Assembly: GCA_028554755.1 (NCBI GenBank)
Contig: JAPTOF010000016.1
Coordinates: forward strand, 13,202,001-13,266,000
Direction of reading: 5' to 3'
DNA from: Cordia subcordata
Taxonomy: Eukaryota > Streptophyta > Magnoliopsida > Boraginales > Cordiaceae
DNA length: 64,000 nucleotides
Positions 23,181 through 34,523 of this stretch are shown here, one piece after another. Positions within the stretch are counted from its first letter, which is position 1. Each line of letters starts with the position of its first letter. Under the pieces are notes generated by a model. It had not been told where the DNA came from, searched no databases, and saw nothing but the letters and a program-made list of their open reading frames with translations. A program made the position numbers and the translations under genes.

Positions 23181-23630
23181 CTATATGAGCAAAACATCAT
23201 GTGCTATGAGAAATGGAAAATAATTGCTTATCAGAAAGGAATCATGAAAAGGGAAAGGATCACTAGAAGGCTCACTAAGAAGACAAGAAAGATGATTAGC
23301 AACCAAATTCTCACTACCCTTCTTGTCTCGAATTTCAACATCAAACTCTTGCAGAAGGAGCATCTACCTAATCGAGCAGGGCTTAGACTCTTTCTTGGCT
23401 AACAAACACCTTAATGTCATATGATTAATGTACACAAACACCTTAGACCCTAGGATGTACGACCTAAACCTGTCTAAGGAGAAGACTATCGCTAGAAGCT
23501 CTTTTTCCATAGTGGTGTAATTCTTTTGAGCCTCGTCAAGAGTCTTACTAGCGTAGTACACTAAATGTGGCAATTTATCCCTCGTTTGGCCTAAAACAAC
23601 CCCTATAGCAAAATCAAAAGCATCACACAT
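23181..23630 (-). pseudogene. RNase H relic of element D
   Basis: Frame 23,630-23,364 gives [39 protein letters not shown] and EKELLAIVFSLDRFRSYI. A second frame (23,363-23,181) gives [23 protein letters not shown]. The first catalytic Asp (MCDA) and the Glu of EKELLA are still present. A stop near 23,364 splits it. Confidence 0.7.
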
Positions 23631-23639
23631 AACCTTAAA

Positions 23640-24660
23640 TGAGAGACTGTAATCAGGCGGCTGGATGATTAGGGAGAAGGACAGTAAGGATTTTAGCCTA
23701 TCGAAAGCTCTAACACACTAATCATCGAACTCAAAGGGAACATCCTATGCTAAGGGCCTAGACAAGGAACGCGCTACGTGGCTAAAATCCTTAATAAACC
23801 TATGCTAGAACCCTGTATGCCTTAGAAAATATATAACATACTTAACACACTTAGGGACAGGCAACTTCTTAATAAGCTCTACCTTAGTCGGGTCAACTTG
23901 AATTCCACTAGTAGATACTATGTGACCCAAGACTATTCCTTTTTTACCATGAAATAGGATTTCTCCCAACTCAACACTTAGTTTTTCTCCACACAATGGT
24001 CTAAGACTAAAGAGAGGTACACTCATTAAAGCTATCACCGAAGACTGAGAAATTATCCATGAATATCTCTAAGTGCTTCACAATCATATCGCTAAAAATG
24101 GCCATCATACATTCTAAAATGTCGCTAGCGTTTTACAAATACCAAAGGGCATACTCTTATAAGTAAAAGTACCACAAGGACAAGTAAAAGTGGTTTTCTC
24201 CTAGTCCTCAAGGAACATGGGGATCTGACTGTATCTAGAATACCCGTCTAAAAAACAAAGTAGCTATGCCTAGTTACTCTATCTAAGATCTAGTCTAGAA
24301 AAGGCAACAGGGAATAATTCTTCCTAGTTCTAGAGTTGAGTTTTCTATAGTCAATACAAACTCTCCAAGTTGTGGGATTGCAAGTGGGGATAAGCTCTTT
24401 TCTTCATTCTCTACAACTGTGATCTTGGACTTCTTAGGAACAACTTTAACTGGGCTAACCCACTCACTATTGAAAATCAAATAGATAATGCCTGCATCTA
24501 AAAGCTTAATTATCTTTTTCTTAACAACCTCGCTCATGTATGGGTTTAGTCTTCTTTGTATATCTTTAAAAAGAACGGCTCCATCCTCACGGTGAATTTG
24601 ATGCATGCAAACTGAAGAGTCTATGCCTTTCAAGTCTTCTATTTTCTACCTTATAGCCTT
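23640..24660 (-). pseudogene. Reverse transcriptase relic of element D
   Basis: Frame 24,633-24,295 carries MHQIHREDGAVLF, RRLNPYMSEVVKKKIIKLLDAGIIYLI and SEWVSPVKVVPKKS, the N-terminal part of RT. The frame then shifts. Frame 24,038-23,805 contains KGIVLGHIVSTSGIQVDPTKVELI of the RT connection. The catalytic centre between them (about 24,060-24,035) reads as an MDNFSVFG-like box in broken frame, with Asn where the second Asp is expected. Confidence 0.65.
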
Positions 24661-24823
24661 TCTATGTTTCCTAAGAACTCCTAAGAGTCACTTCTCGTGC
24701 TATGATAACGGGAAAGGTCTCATTAGGGCCTAAGAATACATATTTCAAATGTTCAGGAAGAGGTTTGAACTCTAAGGATAAACTAGGCTCAACCAATGGG
24801 GACTCAACCTCAACATCATCATC

Positions 24824-25357
24824 ATGGGCAACACTAGAATGAAGAGTAGAAGGAACGGCCTTATCGACTTCTCAATCAAAGAATCCTCAACTAAGAAGGT
24901 GGAAGCTATAAGTTTTCACTCGAAGGTCTTCAAATCAAAGCTAGACAACAAATCCTCATATTTCCTCAAATCCTTACTGTCAATCATGGTTTTCTTTACA
25001 AAGTCCTCAACACATAAATCAATGACATCAACTCTAAAGGACTTTTCTTCATCTTTTCCTCTTACACTAGCCTTATTCACCCCCTCTACAACTTTTATAG
25101 TAGACCTTAAATTCCAAAACTTCCTCTCTAATAACCCTGACCTATAATGAACGACAACATTGGCTATGGCAAGGAAGGGGCAACCTAGAAGGATGGGTGT
25201 AGAATTCCTAGAATCATGACCTAAATCCATATCTAGCATTATGAAGTTTACGAGACACATGAACTCTCCTACCTAAACTAGCGCATCTTCTAATATACCT
25301 CTACGTCTATGCTCAGATCTATTAGTTAGCTGAAAGGTAACATGTGTAGGTAATAGG
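24824..25357 (-). pseudogene. Protease C-terminal part and spacer (element D)
   Basis: A 114-codon frame (25,260-24,916) has FIMLDMDLGHDSRNSTPILLGCPFLA, the protease C-terminal half, followed by the acidic spacer (DLCVEDFVKKTMIDSKDLRKYEDLL). The active-site half is 11 kb away in segment 2 because of the C insertion. Confidence 0.7.
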
Positions 25358-27150
25358 TGATCGTGCTTTTTCAGTGCAAGCCCTAAAAGACCCATAAGCG
25401 TACGGATCACGTAGAATAATGTGTACGAATACGGGTGTCGAACCACAACGAGGTGTGAATTTGTGTAAGAAATTCTATGCTAGCATGCTTTAGAAGAAGC
25501 TTAAAAAGAAGACCTAGACTACTATGATTTTGTACTTTTGGATTTTTAGGAGCTAAGGAAAAAAAGATGAAAGACTAGACAATAAATGCATTAAGGAAAG
25601 GAAGGAAAGAACTAAGCTAAATTAGGGCATTGAAATAAGGGAAAGGTGATTGGGTGACCTACAGTTGCAAATGAGTAATTTAGCGCCTCTATGCTATAAG
25701 ATTCGAGGATTGGCTTTCTACATTAAGCTTCTAATACTAAGCAACTAACTAGTGTCCTAATTACACCCTAAGACTCGGTGCAGGTTCGCCTCTAAGTATG
25801 CATACTTAGAGTTATGGCGTGGTCCGCCATAGGAGAGACCAGAAAGCTACCTAGGTGCCCTAAAACAACGCTACCCTAGTTCTTAAACCATTAGCTAGAT
25901 TTAAAGCTAAGACCTAGGGTTTCTAGGGTCAATTAAGCCTATTCGAACATCTATTAGCAAGATTTAAAGCTAAAGGGGACTCGACCTAGACTAGTCTTAA
26001 CTTATGTGCCATTATTTTAGGGACACTAAAGTGGATTAATATCTAGTAAGTGTAGTCCTACATGTTCTAAGGCAAGGCATTATGAATATGACGTCCTATC
26101 CATGAGACAAACACAAGTGAGTTTGATTTATGCTATTGAAAGAATTCAAGTGTCAACATGTAGCATTGATTGAGCAAATATTCACTATAAGGCCTATTTC
26201 ATACTCACATAAACATGAATAGAATTAACCCACTTTATAATATCCATAATCACACACACAGACATTCATAATCTGAGGATTAGAAGTGTTATATAGCAAA
26301 TACAACCTAATCTATATACATACAACTCATTCAAGCATCACATCAAACACATGGATATGAATTGATATAAAGCTTCTAAAAATAAGAACAAAGTATGTTT
26401 GTATATAAGCCAATAAAATCCCATAACAAAGAGTATATATATCATCCCATTACACAAGTTAGGTACCCTAAATCATCTACTCAAGCATGAAGTAAATGAG
26501 AATGAAAGAGGTTAAAGAAATCTCCCCTCTCATTCTCTATTGTCTCTTTACCAACTTGAGCAAATCTTCACTAAGTAGTGTTTAAATCCTCCAAAATCAG
26601 CTTAATTTCAAGTGGGTGTGTGTGTTAGTGTGTGAATCAAAAATGGGTTAAAATAGGGTTTTATGTGTGAGAAGTGGGTACAACCAGTCGACCAGTTAGG
26701 TCGACCGTCTTCTCTCCTTAACTCATCCGACTTTTCAAATGATGCTCTCTGGACTATCTAGTCGATTAGCTTTTTAGGGGAACTCGACTGGCAATTTTTG
26801 GCTCCTCTCTGGAATGGCTGGTTGACCAACAGTTTTTCTAGGTCGACCGGTTCTTCCAATTGGCCTTTTATTGTCTCTTTCTTACTCTCTGCCTTTATCA
26901 CACGACTCATACCTCTTCTATCTTCATTGTCTATCCTCGTTCAAACTCTGTTTCAACCCTATAACTCACATAAGGCACAAAATTAAGCATTTAGTATAGT
27001 ATTTGACTTAGAAACTCAACTATGGACATTTGCTTACACTTAAGCCTAACTCTAGTATATGTACTATACTAATGCATCTTTTAAAGCTCAAGATACCTCT
27101 TAAACATAGGCAATTGACAACATAAACGCACCAAAAAACACAACACATCA
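25358..27150 (-). repeat. 3' LTR of element C
   Basis: Starts TGATGTGTTGTG at 27,150 after the polypurine tract and ends GCACGATCA at 25,358. It is the sister of 34,524-36,370. A perfect 22-bp palindrome (CTCTAAGTATG and its complement) is at 25,790-25,811. Twin hairpins with A:T in place of G:C are at 25,891-25,910 and 25,954-25,973. GTCGAC-type motifs are at about 26,690-26,850. Confidence 0.9.
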
Positions 27151-28599
27151 ACACTGCCAAACCTTCTCTATGCTTGTCCCCACGTAAGCCCAATCTTAAG
27201 TTTATTTCTAAAGTTGATGCAAAGGGTTATCTAAGGGGTTGACTCGCTATCAAAGTTAGTCTAAGAAGCTTGAAGGGGGCGTTCCTATTGTGGAGAGATT
27301 CCCAAGCCTCTCTAGATCTTCCCTCTATTCATAAGGGGTCTCGTTCCTCATGGGAATTTCCCAAGTAGCCAAACCACCACAAGCCTAGGATTAACTCACG
27401 CACTCAGGATGTTGACATTTCGTGCCTCCTCAGCTAACATAGCCTTCTCAATATGCACAAAGTCTCAAAGACAAGGTGAGAGAATATACAAAAGTAATGG
27501 CTTATAAAAGCCTTATTCACATTTCTACAAAGATGATAACATGTGCTAAGTTGACATTGTGTCACTTATGCACTTATTCATAAAACTTTTTGGTGCCATT
27601 AGCTTTTTTCTCTTTTTCAATTTTTTATCTTTTTGATATTTTTGCACCTTTTTGCCTTTTCAATTTTTTTGGATTTTTCATGCTTTGCGTTGTATTCACG
27701 CAAAAAGAAAAGAAAAAGAAAGGCTTTGGCACATAAAAAAGAACCAATCAAGGAAAAGGCATTCACGTCAACACCTCTTTCTTTCAACACTCTTTCCTAC
27801 CAAACTATGGGGTGGCTATAAGGGTCGTTCTTAAAGGTCTTCACTCCCCACAACTTTCAAAGGCATCTCCTCCAAGTCTCGATTCTCTCTCCTTTCCATT
27901 CACTTCCCCACAATGCTACTCATATTCACTAATCAATTGAGTCAACCACATTAGCCAACATAACGATCAACCAAGAAACAATCAACTCAATATGCATCAT
28001 AATTTGAAAAATTTTACACCATTTTTAAGCACATAATGCAATCTACCCTATACAAAGTATAAAATAATAAGACCAAAACCCCCAGACCCTCAAAACTAAA
28101 ATGTGCTTGTCCTCATGCAAATGAAGTAAAGCACATAAACAAGCAAATTGACATTACAAAGCAAGTAAGGGTGGTGAGGATGGGGTAGAAACACGGGGAA
28201 CAAGTGGAAAAAGGATAGATACATCCTTGCGTTTTCTTGAAAGTTCTTCATGCCAATGATAGATAACCTTATTATTAACCCTATGACTCATAATCCAAAA
28301 ACACTCAAAGAAGATAAGGTTAGTACCATTGCCTATGCATGCTTGCATTGGCATGTGCAATAATAAGCAATGGTGTATCTTAATGGACAAAGGATCGGGA
28401 CTCAACACTTTAGTGTGAGTGCAAGAAAAATAAAAGAAAGGAAAATGAAATAAGTGCAAAATCACAAAATTGGACCTAGGTTGCCTCCTAGTAGTGCTAA
28501 CCACCATGCCATCAGCCAGACAAACACCAATTCTTCTTCAACCTCCATATATAGGATCCTGAAGCATTAAAACTTCCACATGAGTCATGCCCAGATCAT
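27151..28599 (-). other. Post-pol non-coding region and polypurine tract (element C)
   Basis: No envelope-like frame is visible. The polypurine tract adjoins the LTR (minus strand GACAAGCATAGAGAAGG and on, about 27,176-27,151). A second, similar G-rich motif lies about 930 bp upstream on the minus strand (about 28,113-28,070). T-rich and A-rich blocks at 27,590-27,720 match those of elements 2 and 3. Confidence 0.65.
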
Positions 28600-29574
28600 A
28601 TGCATGCTTCAGGCGTTGCCCGTTCACCATCAACTCTCAGCCATCCTTCAAGTCCTTGATCTTGACCGCTCCAGAAGGGTAGGCTATCAATACTTCATAA
28701 GAACCATCCCATCTTGACTTAAGCTGACCTGGAAAGAGCTTTAAACGTGACTTAAATAACCAAACTTTACCGGAGGGAGAGAATGATTTCTTCAGAACAT
28801 GTTTATCATGAATTCTCTTCATCTTATCCTTATAAAGCTTAGCATTCTCATACGCCTCAAATCTAAGCTCCTCTAATTCCATTAGGTCAAGCTTTCGCTT
28901 CTCACCCGCTCTTGCCAAATCAAAATTTAAGGCCTTAATGGCCCAGTAAGCCCTATACTCTAGTTTTATTGGCAAGTGACAAGCTTTCCCATAAACCAAT
29001 CGATACAAAGACATACCAATGGGATTTTTAAAAATGGTACAGTAGGCCTACAAAGCATCATTTAGCCTAATAGACCAATCTCTCCTATCGAGCCTAACCG
29101 TTTTCTCTAAAATGTGCTTAATCTCCCTATTGGACACCTCTACTTGTCCACTAGTTTACAAGTGATAAGGCGTAGCTACCATATGGGTGACCGCATATCT
29201 TCTCAACAGGGCCTCTAAAGTCCTATGGTGAAAATGCAAACCCCCATCACTAATCAAGACCTTAAGGACTCCAAATCTAGAGAAAATGTTTCCCTTAATG
29301 AACTTAACCACTACCCTATGGTCATTAGTGTGTATGGGAATAGCCTCAACCTATTTGGACACATAATCAGTGCCACTAAAATGTATCGGTACCTAAAGAA
29401 AGGTAGAAATAGACCTATGAAATCTATATCCCAAACATCAAATAACTTACATGAAAGAATAGGGGATAAAGGCATCATGTTTCTTTTAAAGATAGACCTG
29501 GATTGTTGACACCTAAAACACTTTTTGCAATATTCTTAGGCATCCCTAAAGAGAGCGAGCCAACATAATCCACA
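28600..29574 (-). pseudogene. Integrase (element C)
   Basis: The core (29,510-29,015) is broken by stops but shows an ISDGGLHFHHRTLEALLRRY segment near 29,260-29,200. The C-terminal part is a clean 125-codon frame (29,014-28,637) reading [31 protein letters not shown] to [26 protein letters not shown]. It aligns closely with the plus-strand copy in element 2 (5239-5570). Confidence 0.75.
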
Positions 29575-30398
29575 TTACAAGACCTTCGCGGTGGTCTTCT
29601 TCTCACTAAAATGACCTCCACACCCCTCATTGTGACACGTACTCAACACGCTCTCAATCTCATTCTCAAGCACACACAAGTGAATCATTTCATCTGCACA
29701 CACTTTAAAAAGATAGGGATCCTCCCAAAAGAAATGCCTAACTTGTGCTAGGAACCTATCTCTTTCTCTCTTCTCCCAATAGGAGCGAAAACGCCCTATG
29801 GCAAGATAGTTAACTATGTGAGCAAACCAAGGTGTATGATGAGAGACGGCAAACAATGGCTTATTGGGAAATGAATCATGAAAAGGGGATAGATCACTAG
29901 AAGGCCCACTAACAAGACAGGAAAGATGATCTGCAACTAAATTTTCTTTATCCTTTTTATCCCGGATCTCAACATCGAATTCTTGAAGAAGGAGCAACAG
30001 CCTAATCAAGCGGGACTTAGATTCTTTCTTAGCTAACAAATACTTCAATGTCGCATGATCGGTGTAGACAATCATCTTAGATCATAGGATGTATGACCTA
30101 AACTTGTCAAGGGAGAAGACTACTGCTAGAAGCTCTTTTTTGTCGTGGTATAGTTCTTTTGAGCTTCATCAAGAGTCTTACTAGCATAGTACACTACATG
30201 GGGCAACTTGTCTCGCCGTTGACCTAAAATAGTTTCTATTGCATAATCATATGCGTGACACATAACCTCAAATGGAAGACTGCAGTCAGGCGGCTGAATA
30301 ATTGGGGAAGTAGACAGTAAGGATTTAAGCCTATCAAAACCTCTAACACATTCATCATCAAATTCAAAAGAGACATCATGTGCTAAGAGCCTAGACAA
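29575..30398 (-). pseudogene. RNase H and integrase zinc domain (element C)
   Basis: Frame 30,398-30,126 has LPFEVMCHAYDYAIETILGQ, in which the usual MCDA is MCHA, so the first catalytic Asp is lost. It is followed by [17 protein letters not shown]. Frame 30,075-29,575 has [17 protein letters not shown] and [10 protein letters not shown] of RNase H, then the integrase zinc-binding end [16 protein letters not shown] frameshift near 30,130 divides the two. Confidence 0.75.
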
Positions 30399-30399
30399 A

Positions 30400-31290
30400 G
30401 GGTACGCTGTATGGCTAAAATCCTTAATGAACCTATAGTAGAATCCTGCATAGCCTAGAAAAGATCTAACATCCTTGACACACTTAGGGACAAGAAACTT
30501 TTCAATTAATTCTACCTTAGTTGGGTTAACTTGAATTCCACAAGATTAGACAACATGACCAAATAGTATCCCTCATTACACCATGAAATAGGATTTCTCC
30601 TAACTCAAAACTAGATTCTTCTCCACACATCGGTCTAAGACTAAAGAGAGATGACTCAAGCACTCATTAAAACTATCTCTAAAGATTGAGAAGTCATCCA
30701 TGAAAATCTATAAATGCTTCTCTATCATGTCACTAAAAATGGCCATCATACATCTCTGACATGTTGCAGGGGCATTACATAGACCAAAAGACATCCTTCT
30801 ATAGGCAAAAGTGTTATAGATGCAAGTAAAGGTGGTTTTCTCCTGGTCCTCAAGAAACACAAGGATCTGATTATAACCCAAATAGCCATCTAGAAAACAA
30901 TTGTAGCTATGCCTAGCTACTCTATCTAGAATCTGATCTAGAAAAGGCAATAGGAAATGATCGTTCCTAGTTTTAGAGTTAAGCTTCTGATAATCAAAAC
31001 AAACTCTCCACCCCATGGGAGTACGTACAGGGATAAGCTCTCCTCTCTCATTCTCAACAACTGTGATCCCAGACTTCTTAAGTATGACTTGGACCGAGTT
31101 AACCCACTCACTATCAGAGATCAGATAAATAATGCCTTCATATAAAAGCTTAATGATCTCTTTCTTAACTACTTCGCTCATGTATGGGTTTAGCCTCCTT
31201 TGCTTCTCCTTAGAATGAATGGCTCCATTCTCAAGGTGAATATGATACATGTAAACCGAAGGGTTTGTACCTTTTAAATCATCAATTTTC
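30400..31290 (-). pseudogene. Reverse transcriptase (element C)
   Basis: A 180-codon frame (31,250-30,708) covers the RT fingers and palm: RRLNPYMSEVVKKEI, SEWVNSVQVILKKSG, PMGWRVCFDYQKLNSKT and RRMSFGLCNAPATCQRCMM. A stop codon falls just before the catalytic box, which then reads IFMDDFSIF (about 30,710-30,684). The Asp pair is thus kept but separated from the rest. The thumb part to 30,400 has no long frame. Confidence 0.8.
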
Positions 31291-31683
31291 CACCCTATAG
31301 CCTTCCTATGTTTCCTAAAAATCTCTAAGAAACGCTCCTAATGCTCACTAGAAAGATCGAAAGCTATGATAATCAGAAGGGTCTCACTAGGGCCTAAGAA
31401 TGTATACTTCAAAATGTTCGAGAAAGGGTTTGAGCTCTAAAGAAGGACTAGGCTCAACCTAAGGGGACTCAACCTTAACATCATCAATGGGGACATCACT
31501 AGAATCAAGACTAGAAGAAACAACCTCAAGTGACAATCAAACAACTCTCAACTATGAAGGTAAAAGCTACACATTTCTGCTATAAAGTCTCCAAACCAAA
31601 GCTAGAAAACAATTCCTCAGATTTTCTCAATTCTTCTCCATCGGTCATAGCTCTCTCTACAAAGTCCTCGACACAAGAATCAA

Positions 31684-32202
31684 TCACATCAACCTTAAAG
31701 CACTCGCCTCCATCCTCTCCTCCTGTACTAGCCCTATCACTACCTCGGCAACTTTCATAGTGGACCTTAAATTCCTATATTTCATAACTAATAACCCTGA
31801 CCTATAATGAATAATGGCATCTGTGGTGGCAAGGAAAGGGCGACGTAGAAGAACGGGTGTAGAATGTCTATATTCATGTCCCGAATCCATATCTAACACT
31901 ATGAAGTCAACAGGGTACACGAATTTATCTACCTGGACCATCACGTCCTCTATCACACCCCTAAGTCTGCGCTCAGACCTATCAACTAGCTGAAGCATAA
32001 CATGTGTAGGGGACAACTCACCTAGACCTAGCTGCTCATAGACAAAGTAGGGAATGAGATTCACACTAGACCCTAAATCTAGCAAGGCATGATCAATCTG
32101 GGTCTCATGAATCCTACAAGGAATTGTGAAAGCTCTGGGGTCACTTATTTTGGGCAGAAGGCCTAAAGTGCAAATACTATTCACTTTCTCCGTAAGCCTC
32201 AC
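31684..32202 (-). pseudogene. Aspartic protease (element C)
   Basis: A 172-codon frame that includes IPCRIHETQIDHALLDLGSSVNLIPYFVYEQLG. The retropepsin-type active site DLGSS is intact at about residues 40-44. It continues through VYPVDFIVLDMDSG and LLRRPFLATTDA. It then shifts frame in the acidic spacer near 31,740. The protease domain itself has no stop. Confidence 0.75.
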
Positions 32203-32220
32203 CTTCTTAGGAATGTTCGA

Positions 32221-32754
32221 TTACATATGCTTCCTTATACAAAGATCCTTAAAGAACTTAGAATATGAGGGAATGGAAATGATCGCATATATCAAAGGAA
32301 GATTGACCTTAAGGTCTTTAACATGCCCTAAAAGCTTGAAAAACCTAGAATCCTCACTAGGTGTAGGCTTTTCTAAAGCAGATGGGAAGAGAACTCTAGG
32401 TGCAACACCTCTAGACACATAGGAATCATCAATAGGCTCCTTTCCTTCCCAACGGGGGTGGGAAGTATTAATCTTTCCATGGTCTCTAATAGACTCAACT
32501 CTCTCGATGGGACCCTCTCTAGAATCCCTCTCAACAGGGCTACAGTGTGGCTCTCTAGACTTAGAAGGACCACTAGGTGTAAGCACTGCAAAGTCAACTT
32601 CTACCCTATTCTCTACTACCCTACCACTCCTAAGAGTGGTGACGGCCTTAGCCTGGGCTTGAAAGGGATAAGTGGTATCGGTGGAGGAATAGGACTGCAC
32701 TCTAGGGTTTATCCCCGATTGAGAAGGCAATTTCCCAAGGTCTCTAGCACTCAA
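32221..32754 (-). pseudogene. gag-protease linker (element C)
   Basis: A 177-codon frame with GKLPSQSGINPRVQSYSS, AKAVTTLRSGRVVENRV and EDSRFFKLLGHVKDLKVNLPLI through to YSKFFKDLCIRKHM. In element 1 a frameshift interrupts this stretch, whereas here it is open to within 20 bases of the protease frame. Confidence 0.7.
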
Positions 32755-33615
32755 CTAACTAGTAATCTATCCTAACTATGCCTCAAACCTCATCATTTGC
32801 TGCCCATTTTCTACTAATTCCTACTGATGTTTCTTAATGAACTGCATTATTTTCATCATGTCATTACTAGGAGGTTGGCTACTAGAAGGAGCAGGTAAAG
32901 TTGTGGTTGAGGAGCATTAGTGAGATGGGGTTTGTTAAGATGATAGAAACCTGGGATATTGAGGATGGGGTCGCTACTGAGGTGGAGCTTCGGCATGTGA
33001 ACTAGACTCGTGTTGACCTTGTCTTCAAGAAAATTTTGGGTTGTCCCTCCAACCCAGATTATATGTGTTCGAGTATGGATTATACTCACGAGAATAACCT
33101 TGTGTGGCACACACTTGCTCTTTCATGAATTCGGGAAATTAGGATGCTAACGGGTAAGTTATGGTCTCATGAGATGACTCGAAACACAATGCACAAACCT
33201 CAACAACTAAAGGGGTGGAAGAAGAACTTATGGAACTAGTCTTATGACCATGAGATAAAAGAGACAATGAAATGAATTGATCTAACTTATTTGTTAAAGT
33301 CTCTACCTTAGTGGGTAAATCTAAAGAAACTCCAACCTCATTAATACTTTTCTTATTACCTCCCCGACTAGACCTTTCCATAGCAAAATTTTGAAAAGAA
33401 ATTTCGGCCATCAACTCCATTTTCTCCTATGCCTCAGTCGGTCTCAAAAGATAGAAGCCATAACCAGAGGCGACATTGACCATCATCCTATTTTGCTCAT
33501 TTAAACCTCGTAAGAAATATTACAATAAGTCATGATTGTCGTACCCGTGGTGTGGACATTGTCTAAGAAGGTCCTTGAACCTCTTCCAAGCCTCATGAAA
33601 GGATTCTAGATCATG
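32740..33615 (-). pseudogene. gag: gag, middle part (element C)
   Basis: Frame 33,420-33,139 has VETLTNKLDQFISL and a knuckle that has lost its last cysteine (CALCFESSHETITY). Frame 33,110-32,856 continues with WVGGTTQNFLEDK. Stops and frameshifts separate them, so the product would not be functional. Confidence 0.7.
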
Positions 33616-34251
33616 TTAGGAAAAAGTCATAATGGCGGTCCTAAGGTCAACCATCTTGGCCATAGGATAAAATTTTTTAAAGAACTTAGATTGAAGCTCA
33701 ACCATTGTAGTAATACAACCATTTGGTAAGGAATGCAACCAAGCCCTAGCCTTATCCATAAGAGAGAAAGGAAATAATCTTAGACGTATGACCTCTTGGG
33801 AGACAATGGGAACATGGAGAGTGGAAATCATCTCAACAAAATTAGTGATATACTCTAGAGGACTCTCATTTCTTCTCTCGTAGAAGGAAGGAAGTATGGC
33901 CAACATATTAGGCTTAATCTCGAAGTTCGTCTTCTCCAAACCTGGAATTTGAATAGCCAAATTAGGCTCAAAGGCTTCGGGGAGAAAGAATTGCCTAAGA
34001 GTGGGTTCTTCATCTATAGGTGGATCCAGTCTATAAGGCTCTTGTCTAAAATGATCTTGGGCTTGATGCCCATGGTGATCATGAGATGGAATGGGATTCA
34101 TTGGGGGAATGGGAGGATTAGGAGGATGATCTAGATCAGCCATCTCCTCAAGAAGATCTCCTAAATTCCTAAAATGCCTTACAATCCTATCAGGTTCGGG
34201 ATTAAAAAGAACTAGGGGATTTCTAAGGGATCCCCTACCAAGCATGCACAA
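33616..34251 (-). pseudogene. gag: gag, N-terminal part (element C)
   Basis: A 211-codon frame starting MCMLGRGSLRNPL, the same start as element 1. The proline/histidine-rich segment lies at about residues 45-90. The retrotransposon gag domain lies at about 130-205 (RLFPFSLMDKARAWLHSLP). The frame ends at a frameshift near 33,616, after which gag continues in other frames. Confidence 0.8.
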
Positions 34252-34498
34252 ACTATCCTACCTTCGGCCATTTCAACCCAGAAAACTTCAATATTCCTAA
34301 AACTACAGCAAATAAACCATAATCCTAAAAAGTCTACTAAAAACAAAAACAAAAGCTAAAATAGATAAATAAGAACTAAAGCAAGATAATATAAATAATG
34401 AACAAGATAAGCAAAAGCTAAACAAACTATAAAGAAAAAGCAAGAAAACAAGATAAGCAATTATCAAGAACACAAGCAAAGAATGCAAACCACCGTGC

Positions 34499-34517
34499 CT
34501 CCCTAGCAACAGCGCCA
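34499..34517 (-). other. Primer-binding site of element C (tRNA-Asp type)
   Basis: The minus strand reads TGGCGCTGTTGCTAGGGAGG, with few differences from the tRNA-Asp(GTC) complement. It is set off from the LTR end by AGTTCT. Confidence 0.8.
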
Positions 34518-34523
34518 AGAACT

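Larger units (their letters stand above)
22168..25357 (-). mobile_element. Element D, segment 1 (protease to integrase)
   Basis: Minus-strand Athila-type sequence running from the protease (adjoining the target site of C at 25,357) through RT and RNase H to the integrase C-terminal part at 22,168, where element B begins. It is continuous with segment 2 (36,371-37,013): with C and one copy of its target duplication removed, the two ends rejoin to a 36-base stretch of the same length as the homologous intact stretch in C (about 32,007-32,042). Confidence 0.75.
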
